Positions 46,558 to 59,258 of a stretch of DNA of 64,000 nt are shown here, piece by piece. Each line of letters opens with the position of its first letter. Positions within the stretch are counted from its first letter, which is position 1. The notes under the pieces were generated by a model that saw only the letters and a program-made list of their open reading frames with translations, made no database searches and was not told the origin of the DNA. The stretch covers positions 605,001 through 669,000 of the forward strand of contig JAMWET010001298.1 of the NCBI GenBank assembly GCA_024036415.1, written 5' to 3'. Source of the stretch: Prochilodus magdalenae (Eukaryota; Chordata; Actinopteri; Characiformes; Prochilodontidae). The position numbers and the translations under genes are program-made.

Positions 46558-46700
46558 CCTGTTGTCTTTTACATTGTGTATACATCTAATAATGAATGTC
46601 CAAAATTAATGGGCCAAGATTACTTGAAAAAAGTCTGGTTACATTGACTTTCATTAAAAGTAAAGTTTGTTTGTTCTTCCTCTGTTTCCTGCTGTCATTT
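46558..46700 (+). mobile_element. MITE-like element, copy 2 (ends lost)
   Basis: TTTTACATTGTGTATACATC, ATTAATGGGCCAAGATTACT, TTGAAAAAAGTCTGGTTACAT and GACTTTCATTAAAAG match the centre of copy 1 (37060-37302). The terminal inverted repeats are absent on both sides, so this is a decayed or truncated copy. Confidence 0.7.
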
Positions 46701-47604
46701 TGTTCCAACAGCAGCAGAATTCTGTACGCTCCACTGATTGAAAATTATTTGGTTACTGGAGTTAGGATTAGCCTAAGTGTAAATGTAAGGTCAGAAAGGT
46801 TTAGTACTAATTACCAATAATTTCCTAGTTGCGGTGAGCCATGACTATTAAAGCTAGGCCTTGTCAAAGTTAGATCAGAAAAGCTATGATAATGCTAATT
46901 TCTACTAGCATCCCTAAGGTACGTATGTAGCATTAGCTCTAAGCTTTTTAGCCTTAACATAATGTAAGTTTTATTTGTAGTTTTATTTGTAAACAGACAT
47001 TACGCGTTATATTGTGTTATGCTATTTGCCAACAATGTAAACAGCAGGAGTGCTGAATGAACAAACTCTAGCTTAGAAGCAAACAAGACGGGGAAGGCTG
47101 TTCTGATGTTTGTGCTACCTTTTTTCCATAATTCCATATTTTGATAGCTTAAATTACTCACTTACTTTACATGGTGCAGATATTGTTATTATTATAATGC
47201 CTGGGGGTGCCATATTGTACTTACAAAATTTAAGATGGAAAAGTCAAAATTTAAATAAGAAGTTGACAAGCAGGAAGACATCTCAATAGGCAGGATAAAT
47301 TAAATAGTTAGCACACAGGTGCACGGACCTGTATGGAGAGTTCCAGGGGACTGGTGATTGCTCAAAGTGTGTAATTAAACTACCCTCCTGATAATTGTTA
47401 ACTATCCTGTTTTTGGTACATAAGGGCTTATGGTAGCTTGACTAACTTGAGGTTACCCTAACACATCCAACGAAGACCTCAGCATTTATTTGTGTCGACG
47501 TCTGAATGTTTCTGCTGTTCATTAAAGGTAAAGAATTAGAATTTTATGGCGGTTGTGTTTGTAATGCTGTAAGACCCTCAGTATAATCTGCTATTGCTAT
47601 ATTA
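46701..47604. other. noncoding DNA
   Basis: Nothing recognised. Confidence 0.5.
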
Positions 47605-48235
47605 ACCATGGTATTGGCTTACCCGCTGCACACAGGCCTAAGTTTACTATGCACAATGCCAGTCTCCTGGCACTATGGGATGAATAAGAATACTGACTGC
47701 GAGCCAGGCCTTACTGAAAATATCATTTGAATACATATTATTTGAATACACTACTTTGAAATATATTGAAAATTATATTTTCAGTAGGACCTGGCTTGCA
47801 GTCAGTATTCCTATTCGTCCCATAGTGCCAGCAGACTCTTGCCATTGTGCATAGTAAACCTGGGCTCATGTGCACCTGGTAAGCCAAGGAAAGCCATTTC
47901 ATGAAATTCCTGATGCACAGTTCTTGTGCTGATGTTGCACCCAGAAACAGGTTGGAACTGTGTAGTGAGTGATGCAATATAGGATTTTTATGGGCTTCAG
48001 TACTCCATGGCCCTGCTCTGCAAAGTCCATGTTGTCCATCATTTTGTTTCTTGTAGAAGTGTCTGGTTTATAACAGCATTAACAGTTGACCAGGGCAGAT
48101 AAAGCAGTACAGACATTTCACAAACTGTCTTGTGGTAAAGGTGGCATCAGGGCGGCATTTGAAGTGACTCAGCTCTTCATTCAATATGATTCCACCGTCT
48201 GTGTTTGTCAGTGGAGATTGTCAGTGCCACATGTC
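47605..48235 (-). mobile_element. rearranged Tc1-type element with head-to-head duplication
   Basis: On the minus strand from about 48230 down to 47786 it follows the N-terminal half of a Tc1 transposase. A frame of about 55 residues reads TTQFQPVSGCNISTRTV, then HEMAFLGLPGAHEPRF and TMHNGKSLLALWDE before a stop at 47811. A 51-base spacer follows and then the same last 108 bases in the opposite direction, forming a long hairpin (separate entry). The junction also contains CTGCGAGCCAGGCC, which normally lies near the 3' end of the transposase. The element is therefore an internal-deletion derivative. Confidence 0.8.
47616..47885. repeat. long inverted repeat (hairpin), arms about 108 and 111 bases, 51-base loop
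   Basis: Left arm 47616-47723, right arm 47775-47885, roughly 85-90% complementary by eye. The sides start with GGCTTACC and end with TACTGAAAATAT near the loop. Transcripts from either strand could form a double-stranded stem longer than 100 bp. Confidence 0.85.
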
Positions 48236-50690
48236 TTACGAAATGTACAATATGGACTCCAGAGTGCACGTGGAACCAAAAGTGTTTGGTGTGTGTTTTT
48301 GTGTATGCTGTGGGCTGTGCGCCCTGGCATGTTCCATGCCCTCATCAAGCACATAGATGGGACCCACACATACAACCCCCCCACACACACACTGTTCATT
48401 GAGTCATACACAAGCTATTATCTCTACATCACTCGCCAAAACAATTTGAAAACAATTAACGCTGAGGCCGGCTGTCAGTGACTAAGTGAAACTCATCCAC
48501 CGTGCAGAGCACACAGTGTAATTACTGTGTATCTAACTGCTGAGCCTTACCATGCATTAAATGTGCCACCAGCATTCAGAGTTTGTGTGTGTGTGTGTGT
48601 ATGTGTGGCTTGCATTACATATGCAGAAGGTTGTTTTTCATACTAAGGCATCGTGCAGTCTATCCTGGGGAAACCCTCCCTGGGACATGTTTTAGTTCTT
48701 TCTGGGGTGAATAATTCAGTTCTGGCCAATAAAGCTCTCTCAACCAGGCATCACCTTAGAACTCCTGTCAATGACTACAGCTGCTTACACAAATGAGCTC
48801 CAAGGACAATACTAAACTTCCTAAACAACCTCCCAGCTACACTCGAGATCCCCAGTGACCTGGTCAGAACATAAGAGCGTGGGGGTCAATTGTCATGGCT
48901 TTGAACTAGAGGAAGGTAGGGCCTAAATCCATACTCAAGTTGAAGTATTGTTAGTTCAGTGAAGTAATACCTGATGCTAACAACTTAAGCCAGTTTAAAA
49001 CTCATCAAGTATCCTGGAAGTGTTTGTACATGAATCATATGTCAGCAAGGAAGCTGTTGGATCCTGGTTTCTTTTTTGAAATTCTATTGGTCTTAAATAA
49101 AACAAAAAGCTCCAAAACAAGAGGTGCTTTCAGAACAGAATATGAATGAATACCTCAGTGTGAAAGGCTAATGTGGAACTGGGTCGAAAGTACACTTGAA
49201 GAAATGATCCAAAGTGGTTTAAAAAATGGCAGGTTGGGTGGACAATGTTTGTTGAAGAGTTATAACATTTTTTTCACATTTAAAATATGTTTTTCACACT
49301 TACATACATACATACATACATACATACGTTATTTCTTTAGTGCACCTAAACAAGCAGTTTGTAAGATGGCATAACCTGTTAAACTTATACTTTAAGCAAC
49401 TAGAGGTCAACATATCACCAGTAAACTAGGGGGTACACCCCTATCACAAGAAACAAGATGATGCACAGTCCTTACACCTCCCTCTTCACTCCTTACCAGT
49501 CTAGAAGAAATATTCAGCATCACATTTCATGCCTTGACCTGGCAAGAGCTGGTCCAGGTGGTGCACAGCAACAACAATGTTAATATTTGTTTTGCTTCTT
49601 TGTTTTTTCGGATGTGGTTTCTTGCCAAGAGCAGGCAGTGGTGGTGATAATAGTTGCTTGCAGAGAGCTTCAGGCATCATTGCGTTTTTTCTTCCCTCCA
49701 TTGCTACCTCTCCTCAAATAATTAAATTTTTAACATGACTTTAATATGACTGATGAGAGTTTAGAATATGCCATTGGGGCAGCCATGCTACTTCTACCTC
49801 CTTTCATGTTGGACTGATGACAGACTCATCAGACCATGGCAGACCATGCTACAGTGATTCACTATTGCCTCTAGAGGTACAATGTAGTACTATTAGATAG
49901 CATGGGGTAGGGCTAGCTTGTAAGCATGCTAGCCCTAGTAGCTACCTCTGGCAACTTTGTTATACTGTCAGAATTGTTATTTCTTTACATTCTGGTGACA
50001 AATTGAGTTAATGTTGGAGTCTTACACCAATAAACATTTTTTGGCCTTAAATTCTACAGTTATAAACGCTTCTGTTTATCCATTAGATTAAAACAGACTG
50101 TTTTTCATAAGTGTGTATTTAAGTGTGTATATGTAAATGAACTATGCTTTGATTGGCTGTCCTGTTTTGTACTTCATTAAATAAGCATGCTGAAACTCTG
50201 CTTAACAACTATATGCATAGGTGGGGCTAGGCTGCTATAGGTTGAATAGATATAGTGGTGATGTCAGAACAAATCCTTATATCTACATTTTTGTGTTTTA
50301 GCTTTCAACATACATAATTTAACAATTTGCCTTTTTTGCTTGTGTGTAATCTTTTTATGAATAAAGACCTTAAAAGAATTTGAAATGAGTCTGTTTACAT
50401 GGAATTACATTACAAGTTATATAACTTCTACTGTAAAGTAATTGTTCTAGAGATACAAATTATTTTTCAGCTTAGTTTCTATTTACACACCGAATGAACT
50501 GAGAAGTGCATGTCGTGTTGTAAAACAATGTTTACATACTGTATGTAATTATTTTATTATAGCAAAGCAAGGACAATTTACATGACTATACACTTGAATA
50601 CACTTAGAGAATTACAAACCATTCAATTGTTTGCTTGTACTGAGAGAGCGTAGCTAGTTACTGCCAACCTCTGGTTTGGATGTTGCCAGG
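48236..50690. other. noncoding DNA with short simple repeats
   Basis: TG at 48582-48601 and (CATA)n at 49300-49327. No repeat family or gene recognised. Frame 48086-48481 starts inside the Tc1 remnant and is not a gene. Confidence 0.5.
49300..49327. repeat. (TACA)n tetranucleotide microsatellite
   Basis: Seven TACA units, ending at CGTTATTTC. Confidence 0.92.
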
Positions 50691-50945
50691 TGTTTGACCT
50701 AACGTTGTTTAGGCCTGGCCGTCAGCCACGACTCTTACGTAAGGCCAGCCGCCTTTTGAAGGCACCACGGCTGCAGACAATCTCCTTGTTTTGGGGTGAG
50801 TGAGGCCAGGGCAGGAGCTGGCAGGAGCAGAAGCTGCTTGCATAACAGCAGTGAGCCCGGCGGGGTAAGCTCATTACGTCTTTCCTGGATTTGACCCCGG
50901 AAAAAAAACGGCACGATATAAACCAATTTGAGAAATGCCCACACA
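50691..50945. other. candidate conserved noncoding block
   Basis: CpG-containing, single-copy (GACTCTTACGTAAGGCCAGCC at 50730). Frames on the minus strand (50722-50946) are open in two phases, expected from composition. Confidence 0.3.
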
Positions 50946-52901
50946 CAGGCTACTGCCTTTAGGGAGCAGTTAGATGTGTTGGCTCGAGAAGTGCTGATGG
51001 TTTTGCAAGTTGTTGGTGAGTGTTTTCTGGTGTATGAGTCAATTTTTAGTGCGTTGAAGTGCTAGGGGCGTGACATTTACATCTGATGTGAAAACTAGAA
51101 TATACTTCCAAATGTGCCAGAAAATAAGAGCTCATAACTTATGAGTCAAAAGTAAATTTCTTAAACCCCAGTCTTATGATCTGACTTCTCATTCAGAAAC
51201 AACTCTAAATCATTTGAGTACTGCAAAACTAACATGTCTGTTATTTAGTTATGAGAGTGAGGTGAACCGTAATGTGGGCTCACATATAAACCCTACGTAA
51301 AGGCTTTTCCATATTGCAATGGATCTGCCCAGATTCAGTATAACATCTGCTAATACATACGCTTCTCAGTAAATATGTTTATAGTCTTCAATAGGATATA
51401 TTAAAAATGATAAATGTTTTATGCATTTCTTACATAAAGCAAAGTGAAGACCTAACAAATGCACCCCACACCCCCAATCTCAGTCATAGCGTCTTGTTAC
51501 CTGTGTGCTAATCATTAGCACTCAGAGTGAACCTTCCTCTCACCTGGGGGCTCCCAATCCTATTAGCCTATGTGTCCTGACTGTACACATGTGTAGCGCT
51601 GGGCTGTTTGATCACCGGTGCTTAGCCGAGAGAGTTGTCCTCTCGCCGATGAAGGCAGAGGTAGGAGAGGGCTTTGAAAGCGCAGGCTTGGCAACCTGAT
51701 CCCCTTAACTCTGCTCAGAGAGAGAGAGAGTTCAGCACCCCTGCACTAGTTTTGACACACTGCCGTGCCTGCGGGCCTTTTAAGTCCTGATAGTGGCTGA
51801 GAGGCGTGACGTTGCACATTACTCTTCAGCGCAGTGTTACTGAGCGTATGTGTGCGTAATGGAAGTGCATTGCCATATCATCAACCTCATCACAGCAGTA
51901 AATAATCCATTCATGAGGTATAATCTTTAAGTGTGTGCATGCATGTACAGCGCTGGAAGAAAGTAAAAGTGCAGAGATTGATTTGAAGCGTTTGCAGGAC
52001 TGTGAACAGAGTGAACGTTGCTTTTTTAAACTGCTATTTTACATCACTTAAATCAAGAAACATGAAATAGACTTGAGTAATAAAGGGATAGGACGCAAGA
52101 GTCTTTGCATTAGTGACATTTTACTGCACCGAAGGCAGATAGCTAGTGTGATTGTGAATTCTAATTGCAACCATATAACTACAGTAAATGTCTTTTCACA
52201 TCATGATTATAATATAGCATGTTTGGCAGCTTGTTTGTATTTATTGTGTATTTTGATAGACTTTTCTTCCAAATCACCTCAACTGGCATCATAGTAATAA
52301 AAAAGAATCAGACCTTTCATATCATTTTGATACTTTAGTGTTATTGTATCATTGAAGGATATATATAAACACAATCATCCTTCATAGGTCTATCCCAAAA
52401 GCTAAACCTGAAACTCGTGAAAAAATGCTTTCACTTTCACTAATATTTAAACATCTTCAGAAAAACTGAAGATTAAGATTAATGATATGATTCATGATTT
52501 AATAAATAAACATTTTCAGTAGTATCTAAATAAAGGTTTAGTGCGCTCCCACAATCCCACTGTTATGAACCCTAGCCAATAATGAATTCCCACAATGCAT
52601 TTCATTATTTGTAAATAATGACCATATCTGTATGATGTTAGTGGCTAGAATTGTTTATCACCTTCACAACATCTATATATTGATCCACGTTTGAGAAAGT
52701 AGGGTACAGTGATTAGGGGGTCATTTCAGACAAGTCAAAAGAGCTTTAGCCTGTTGGCGGGGACTTATTTTAGCCACATCCCTCCATTTTAAAGCAAAAG
52801 GTGAGACATCCCTGTCCCTCATAGCCACAGGGTGAGCAGGTCAATGCCACTGCACTGAAGTAAGTGTCCCAAAGTCGGAAAATCAGTATGGAACATTAAA
52901 A

Positions 52902-52903
<2 letters not shown>
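50946..52903. other. noncoding DNA
   Basis: 51500-51860 has moderate GC and no repeat. The rest is AT-rich. No gene. Confidence 0.5.

Positions 52904-52936
<33 letters not shown>
52904..52936. repeat. (TG)n microsatellite
   Basis: About 16 TG units, pure. Confidence 0.95.
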
Positions 52937-52937
<1 letters not shown>

Positions 52938-54368
52938 TTAATGGAAAATGCATAGTTATTTTTATTTATTGTCTCTAGAACTGGTCAAGTTGTTGTTTGT
53001 GATATAATTGATTTGATAATGGCAAAACGATAAGTTCAGTTATTTGCTTTAATAAATAACCATATTTAACATACAGAGTTACTCTGGTCAAAAGGATTTT
53101 ACTCTAAGTTTCAAGACAGTTAAATGTCTGTAAAGTTTTTCTGAAGTCTGTTATTTACTTATTTGGTGGAAAGATTCACATATAGATATTGTCAAACTGA
53201 AAGGGCTGAAAGGCACTCAGAGAGGTACTCTTCAATAGAAAATACAAATTTAACTCCACCCATACAGCTTCGGGTTGGGAATCACTGGTTCAACCTGTGA
53301 TGCTGCATGTGATAACAGTATGGTGTATTCACACAACCGGTCTCATTTAGTTAATTAGCACTTGTTAGGTAACAACAATGAAATTTTCTTTGGAAAAGGT
53401 GACAATTTAAAAAAAAAAAACCTATTTGAACAAAATACAAAATTAAAATCATACCTATAAAAAGATTTCAACATGGTTCAACTGGAGCTATCCTTTTTAC
53501 ATTAATCATGTTTATTGTCATATCACATTTACACAGTGAAAGAGTGAAGGTGAGTGAAAATTGTAGGTGCTTAGTCCCCTGCAGTACCTACATACAAATA
53601 ATATGCAAATTAGACCATTAATATACACCATATTAAATACCAGTAGAGCTCTGTTTATCCCACTATACAGTTTTATATAAGAGTGATATAAAGTTATGAA
53701 TAGAAGCTATGATATATACGTACAGGTGTACACATTTTCATAGTCTTTCATTTCCATAGCAGTTTGGGTAGTCTGGGGTAGATACAGGTGATTTTAACCT
53801 GTTGGTGTTTTCACCAACAGATGTTTCTTTTATCTGTCTCTCTCTCTCTCCTCCTCTCTCTCTGTTCTGTGGCCACTCAGTAGTGTTTGGAGAGGGCAGT
53901 GCTCCATCAGTCCTGTGGTGAGAGCTGGTCTCTTGCTGACCGCTCCCTTGCTAAAAGACCCATGTGTTTTCAAATGCTCCTGGATGGAAAATCGAAGGTT
54001 CGCTTCTCTGTTTATCAAGCAGTCGTTCTGTCACCCAGCCAGCCAAAATACACCACAAATTGGTGACAGCACCCCACCACACACACACACACATACACAC
54101 TCGTGCTCACACACTCGCACACACCTCTGTAAAGCAGAGTGGGAGCAGCTCGGGCTGTTGTTCATTTTTATTACCTGTGTCAGGAGAAAGAAGAGGGGTG
54201 AGAGGCGGCTAATGCACAAACACACATACTCACTCTCTCAACCTAATGACAGAGGGCTGTAGTGTGAGACCACCTACAGGACTGTGGTTAGTTAACCTAC
54301 TGGTCTCGAGAGAGGAGAGAGTTTTTAGTGAATTTCTGTCACATGTTTTCTAACCACACATGTACAGA
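52937..54368. other. noncoding DNA with CT and CA runs
   Basis: (CT)n at 53835-53862 and (CA)n at 54074-54124. Overlapping shadow frames at 53830-54262. Confidence 0.5.
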
Positions 54369-54895
54369 TATGTGCAGAAGTCAGAGACCCCCGAAGGGTT
54401 TTTATTTCATTTACATTTCATTTGTTTCTAATCTAACAATCAGGAAACATTTATTACAGAGACTAAAAAATGATAATCCACTTTCATGGAAAAAAGTGAA
54501 TAATGTCTTTAATGGATAATGGGACAGCGGCCTCCTAACAGCTGTGCAAGACCTGCTAGACCATGAAAACTGTCCCCATAAGGTAAACAAGGCAGCTTTA
54601 AACTTTAAGAGAGAGGAGAAAGAAGAAAACTCCACTTTTGCTTCTGTCCATTCTACAGCTGGGAGAGGACACCTCAACATTCTAGGTCTGCAAGGATGTG
54701 GCTGTTAAGAAGCTATTACCGAGAAAAATAAACGAAATGAAAAAGAAGAAAAAATGCTAACCAAACAAATAAGCTGCTGGTATTCTCAGAGCAATGGACA
54801 AACCAGCCCAGAGCCCAGATCTCAGCATGTGCTTGGGACCACTTGGTTTGTTAAAAGCAGGTATATTTGGGGATCATTCATGCTTACTTTATAGT
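54369..54895 (+). mobile_element. Tc1/mariner-like element remnant, family copy B
   Basis: Starts TGTGCAGAAGTCAGAGACCC. It contains GTCCCCATAAGGTAAACAAG, GAGAGAGGAGAAAGAAGA and AATAAGCTGCTGGTATTCTC, then CAGCCCAGAGCCCAGATCTC. Read in the forward frame, the last part resembles the Pro-Ala-Gln-Ser-Pro-Asp-Leu motif near the DDE catalytic end of Tc1/mariner transposases. Decayed, with stops. Confidence 0.7.
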
Positions 54896-55154
54896 GAAAG
54901 CAGAACAAGACTTTTATTATGGTTTATGTTTAGTTATGCAATATCAGTGTCAGCCTAATGCTGATTGACCAAACTGAAAAATATATACTGAAGCATCTTG
55001 GTAAAGAAGTTTCAGAGTAAAGCACAGTTTCTGCCACAATTTCTTGCCATACTTTGTGTCTGTAGAAAAGGTATATGAACACAGAAAAGGTTACCACTAG
55101 CCAAAGCTTTTTACTCTAGATAGATACATTAAACTCCAAATAGCACAAACAGTG

Positions 55155-55500
55155 TACAGCACCAGTCAAAAGTATAAACACGGCTACTCATTGACAGTTT
55201 TCTTATGTTTAATGCTTTGCTATAGAAAAAAAGTAAGACATGAAAGTTTAAAATGGCACTTTTTAAAACTCCACAAATGGAGCTTATAAAACCTTGCAAA
55301 TTTGAACAAGATTTTTTCTAACCAGTTCTGGATTCATTATATTGGTCTATCCATCACTAGGATTGTCAGAAGCAGAAACCATTTTTGAAGACTGTTAAGA
55401 ACGGAGGTATGGAAACATATTTCTTCAGATTTCTTTGAAAAACTGAAAGCCTCTAAAGAATGGAAGAAAGGCAAAAGATGGACAGATGTGTTATAATTTA
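55155..55500 (+). mobile_element. possible Tc1/mariner element end
   Basis: CACCAGTCAAAAGTATAAAC resembles the terminal repeat of a dispersed vertebrate mariner-like family (caccagtcaaaagtttggac). TATTGGTCTATCCATCACTA, AAACCATTTTTGAAGACTG and GAGCTTATAAAACC follow. The far end is not resolved. Assignment is tentative. Confidence 0.4.
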
Positions 55501-55964
55501 TATATGCACTTTGCTTGATGCTGAGCTCCTATTGCTTGTTAGCATAGCTTTCTAAAGAAGGAACTAAATCTGCTTTTTGTGTGGGCTATATTCCTCTAGC
55601 TATACACAAATATGTAGGAATGTGAACGTATGGAAAATACAACCAGGTTTCTGAACAAACTCAAACCATTTCAGTTTTCATTACTATTCACATAGTTTTA
55701 ATTGTCTTCTTGTGAGTTTAAATATGTCTGGTCATAGTGCTAGTCATGCTAATGGACCTGCATTGTCCAGCAAAGAGATATTAACTAGCCCCAAAACTAA
55801 CAGAAGAGGATGTTTGTCCACCAGAGCTACTCAGTGTACCTCTTTGGTTGATCTTCAGTGTTTTCGGTGAAGACAATGGATACATATACAGTATATGACT
55901 GTGAATAAACAAATAGCTCTTTATGAATCTTCTCTAAGGTGTAATGTCTGTGAGTATATAGATA

Positions 55965-56235
55965 TTTTGGTAACACTTGACATTAAGTGTTGACTAACTA
56001 ACATAAAGCAATGCACGAGTCAACATCACATAATACATTAACAATGCTTAACTGATGTAAGGTATACATGTAACACATTTACGTGTTTACTGTACACCTG
56101 TAGTTGTAACCAGTGTTAATGTATTACTTCATGATAGCTAGTTAACACCTAATGTTTTTTGTTAGGAATATGAAACATTGACTTTAAAATTTAATTGATA
56201 TAAAATATTGAATGCTATCACATTCATTCACATGT
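55965..56235 (+). repeat. dispersed repeat with TTTTGGTAACACTT end
   Basis: Begins with TTTTGGTAACACTTGACATT, like the reversed motif at 26521-26544. AT-rich body with GTTAACA/TGTTAATG words on both strands. The right end is not found; a TTGACTTTAAAATTTAA near 56180 may be it. Confidence 0.45.
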
Positions 56236-56509
56236 TTGGTTTAGGGCAACAGTTCATACATTAGAGTAGAATTTACATTAGAATTAAAGTCGCTGGTTAT
56301 ATTGTAGTCGGTCTAAAGCTCCTGCAAATGTAAACTTAAAGTAAATATTGACTTTGCTGTGTACAGTGCACTTTATGCTTTGAAGCATAGTTACATAATG
56401 TTTGCAAAGCTTGAGTGTTTGCTTCTGATTTTTATATAGCTATTGTGAACTAATTGCATATTTCCCCCCGTTTTTTTAAAGATCTCAATGAGACATTGTA
56501 TGAGTCTTT

Positions 56510-56900
56510 GATGTTCTACTTTTGAGGTCAAGACCGTTTCCTTTGAAAGCAGCATTTTTTCTTTCCTTTGAAATCACATCTTCACTGTTAATTGACCCAT
56601 CGCTAGATTTAGCATGCCCTGTGTATGTGTTGATGTCAAAGGCTATACTGTTGCCTTGGAGTGTGAACGCTGGTTTAGCTGGCCTGACACAATTACAGTT
56701 ATTATGGTGTGTTTTGTGTGCTGTGGGTGTCATTGTTGCGTCTTCAGTACATGCAATATCAGTGTCGCCTTCACCGCCTTAATGACCTCCACATTAATAA
56801 TGCTAACCATGGCCAAGATGAACAAAGAAGCCATAGGTTAGACAACCGAGAGCTCAACCTGTGGCCATTGTAGCTCGCCCTGCAATGATGCCGTGTAATA
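56510..56900. other. candidate conserved noncoding block
   Basis: Repeat-free, balanced sequence. Two TCF/LEF-like CTTTGAA words at 56541-56547 and 56566-56572 lie 25 bases apart, followed by TTAATGACCTCCACATTAATAA (56777-56798). The plus-strand frame 56522-56782 (86 codons) lacks domain signal; the 56614-56841 frame overlaps it. Confidence 0.35.
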
Positions 56901-57099
56901 GGACATTGATCCAGAGGAAGCTGGGTCAATTTGTGGGGATCGATACAGTGTGTACAATGCTGAGAGAGACAGAGAGAGCGAGAGAGTCTGTAGTCAGTGT
57001 ATGTTTAGGTCCTAGAGAGTAAAGAACATCTTCTACCTCATTGTGTAGTATGAGTGACCTGCTAAAGCCAGACAGTTGGTGTCTATTACACTGAAAGTG
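56901..57099. other. noncoding DNA
   Basis: A GA run at 56961-56985. Nothing else. Confidence 0.4.
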
Positions 57100-57420
57100 C
57101 TTCTTCTGTGGCTTTATCTTTAAGACCTTGCTCGGGTGAAGAACCTTAACCTCCTTTCGCCTTACTTTTGGTCCCCTCCCCCTCACCCCTCTGCCATCCA
57201 ACCTCCTCTGCAGCCCTTACAAACTGTAGGGCATAGGGCGGAGGGCATGCCAAGCCCGTCGACACTTTTAAGCAAAGATTAAAGCCGACCCTTTTTAATC
57301 AGCCATTTGGCAGAGAGCTAAGCCTTCCTTACCCTGCCACCGCTGTGGATCAATTTTTAATGCTGTAGCACACAGCGCAGCCCATTTGACTGGCAAAAAA
57401 GACCTCTATTTACAAAGGAC
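57100..57420. other. candidate conserved noncoding block
   Basis: Single-copy sequence with TAAAGCCGACCCTTTTTAAT (57280) and TGTGGATCAATTTTTAATG (57343-57361). Contains no repeat. Balanced composition. Confidence 0.3.
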
Positions 57421-58410
57421 CTATTTACAAATATTCAACTATGTGTATGGGGTGACGCTGTATATTCTAGCTTCTCCCATAATCTGCATGTTGGATTGAT
57501 CTGATGCTATATGAATGCAGCGTATACATATATAAATGTCTATAGACACTTGCTCATACAATGCTTCTTCTGAAATCGAAGGGGAGTTCTTGTCTCTACT
57601 CTAACTCCCTGAGGATCCTGAAGGTACTCGATACTACACCATGACTCCAGAGAACTCTTAACCGGTTTGTACCCCTCTGGTTGGATTGGGCAAGGAGACA
57701 ATGGGCTCATGTGAGGATTTTCCTGGGTGCGCTTTTTTTTCAGTTTTCTATAGAGACTACACTAGCTGTACAGCTGAAAGGAGCTGAACTGAATATTTAA
57801 ATGGGAATGTCTGGATACTTTTATAACATATGGATACATATGTGTACTGTGTGTGTTTGTGTGTATGCGTGCAAACTCAGTTTGATGTGTGACAGGTGTT
57901 TTTAGTGTCTTTCAAATCGGGGTTTCTTGTCAGACGTTATGTGTACCTACCAGACATACAGATTTTACTCAGATTTTTTTTAAACCTCGCATGTCTTTTA
58001 AAAAAAAACGCTCAGACGATGAAAGTAATGGTGCAGTTGACCAGACTGTGGCAGTGTGAATAATTCCTAATGGCTATTTAATAGAAATGGCCATGGTTGA
58101 GTGGGTCACTGTTTGGATTCGGCATGGTTATCACCAGGTTCTGTTCAACTCAAACAGCTCAACATTTCAACAATTGTTCAGTGCAGTTTCACAGTTTTGG
58201 GCAAACTGGATCTGTCTGTTTTGTGAATAAACCCTGAGCCGCCTAGAGGGTAGGATAATGTAAATTTACTTTTTTTAAATTGTCTGGATGTTTTGTTTAA
58301 TGTAACACCATTAGGACATTAAGTGTTTGTAATAGTCGATCATGTGGAGTAATATTTTAATTATGAATTGTGTGAGTATGACTGCAATGTCTTATGTATG
58401 CTCATTACAG
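57421..58410. other. noncoding DNA
   Basis: Short TG run at 57846-57865, T- and A-rich patches at 57970-58010. Nothing recognised. Confidence 0.5.
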
Positions 58411-58560
58411 TAAGGAGAGAGAAAGAGAGAGAGAGAGAGAGAAAGAAGGGGCAAGAGTTAGAGACAGAGAGGAAGAGACACACAGGTTAAAGAGGCATGC
58501 TCCTCAGTGGTTGATGACGGTGTGTGTATTGGTATCTGTGTGTGTCTGTGTGTGTGTGTT
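58411..58560. repeat. GA tract then TG tract
   Basis: GA-rich to 58470 and TG-rich at 58520-58560. The shadow frames (58394-58800) are not coding. Confidence 0.85.
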
Positions 58561-58680
58561 TTCACTGGCGTTGCAGAGAGGAGCATGGGGAATAGAGAAT
58601 CTGATATTAGAGAAACTGGAGCTCGCTTCAAAGAAGACAGCTACTATCCCCCACTGATAGAGCTCCAGCTAAAAGAAAAC

Positions 58681-58685
<5 letters not shown>

Positions 58686-58748
<63 letters not shown>
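58686..58748. repeat. (CA)n microsatellite
   Basis: About 31 uninterrupted CA units. Confidence 0.97.
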
Positions 58749-58749
<1 letters not shown>

Positions 58750-59163
58750 ACACAATACTCAAACACTCCAACCTCTCTGTTTCAGCCTTTCAGAAAATAA
58801 ATCACATCCCCTTCTTTAATGACCCCTTCTATCTCTCTCCCCCCTGCCATCATCACATCCTCACACACACATCACTCTATCTCTCCACCCCAGCAACACT
58901 CTCTCTACTCTCCTTCTCTCTTTCACTCTCTTTTTCCCTCTCTGTCTCTCTGTCTGTCTGTCAAGTGCTTTCTGTCACTTATGCTCCGTTCTTTTTCCTG
59001 AGTAATCCTCCCCTATCCTTACACCTGAGAGCTTTGCTTTTGACATGCTGTCAGCATAAGCATCTCTCCCTCTCTCTCACTCTGTGTCTTTCTCTCTCTC
59101 TTTCTCTTTCTCTTTCTCTTTCTCTTTCTCTCTCTCACTTACTCTTTAAATTTTCTCCCTCCA

Positions 59164-59164
<1 letters not shown>
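58749..59164. repeat. CT-rich tract, interrupted
   Basis: Pyrimidine-rich throughout, with TTTCTC hexamer repeats at 59099-59128 and CT runs at 58890-58960 and 59060-59145. Single-copy DNA between. Confidence 0.85.

Positions 59165-59257
<93 letters not shown>
59165..59257. repeat. (TATC)n tetranucleotide microsatellite
   Basis: About 23 TATC units in a row. Confidence 0.98.

Positions 59258-59258
<1 letters not shown>

Noticed and set aside
48086..48481. 131-codon frame on the plus strand
   Set aside because: Its first part lies antisense on a Tc1 transposase remnant; the rest has a CA-run shadow and no domain.
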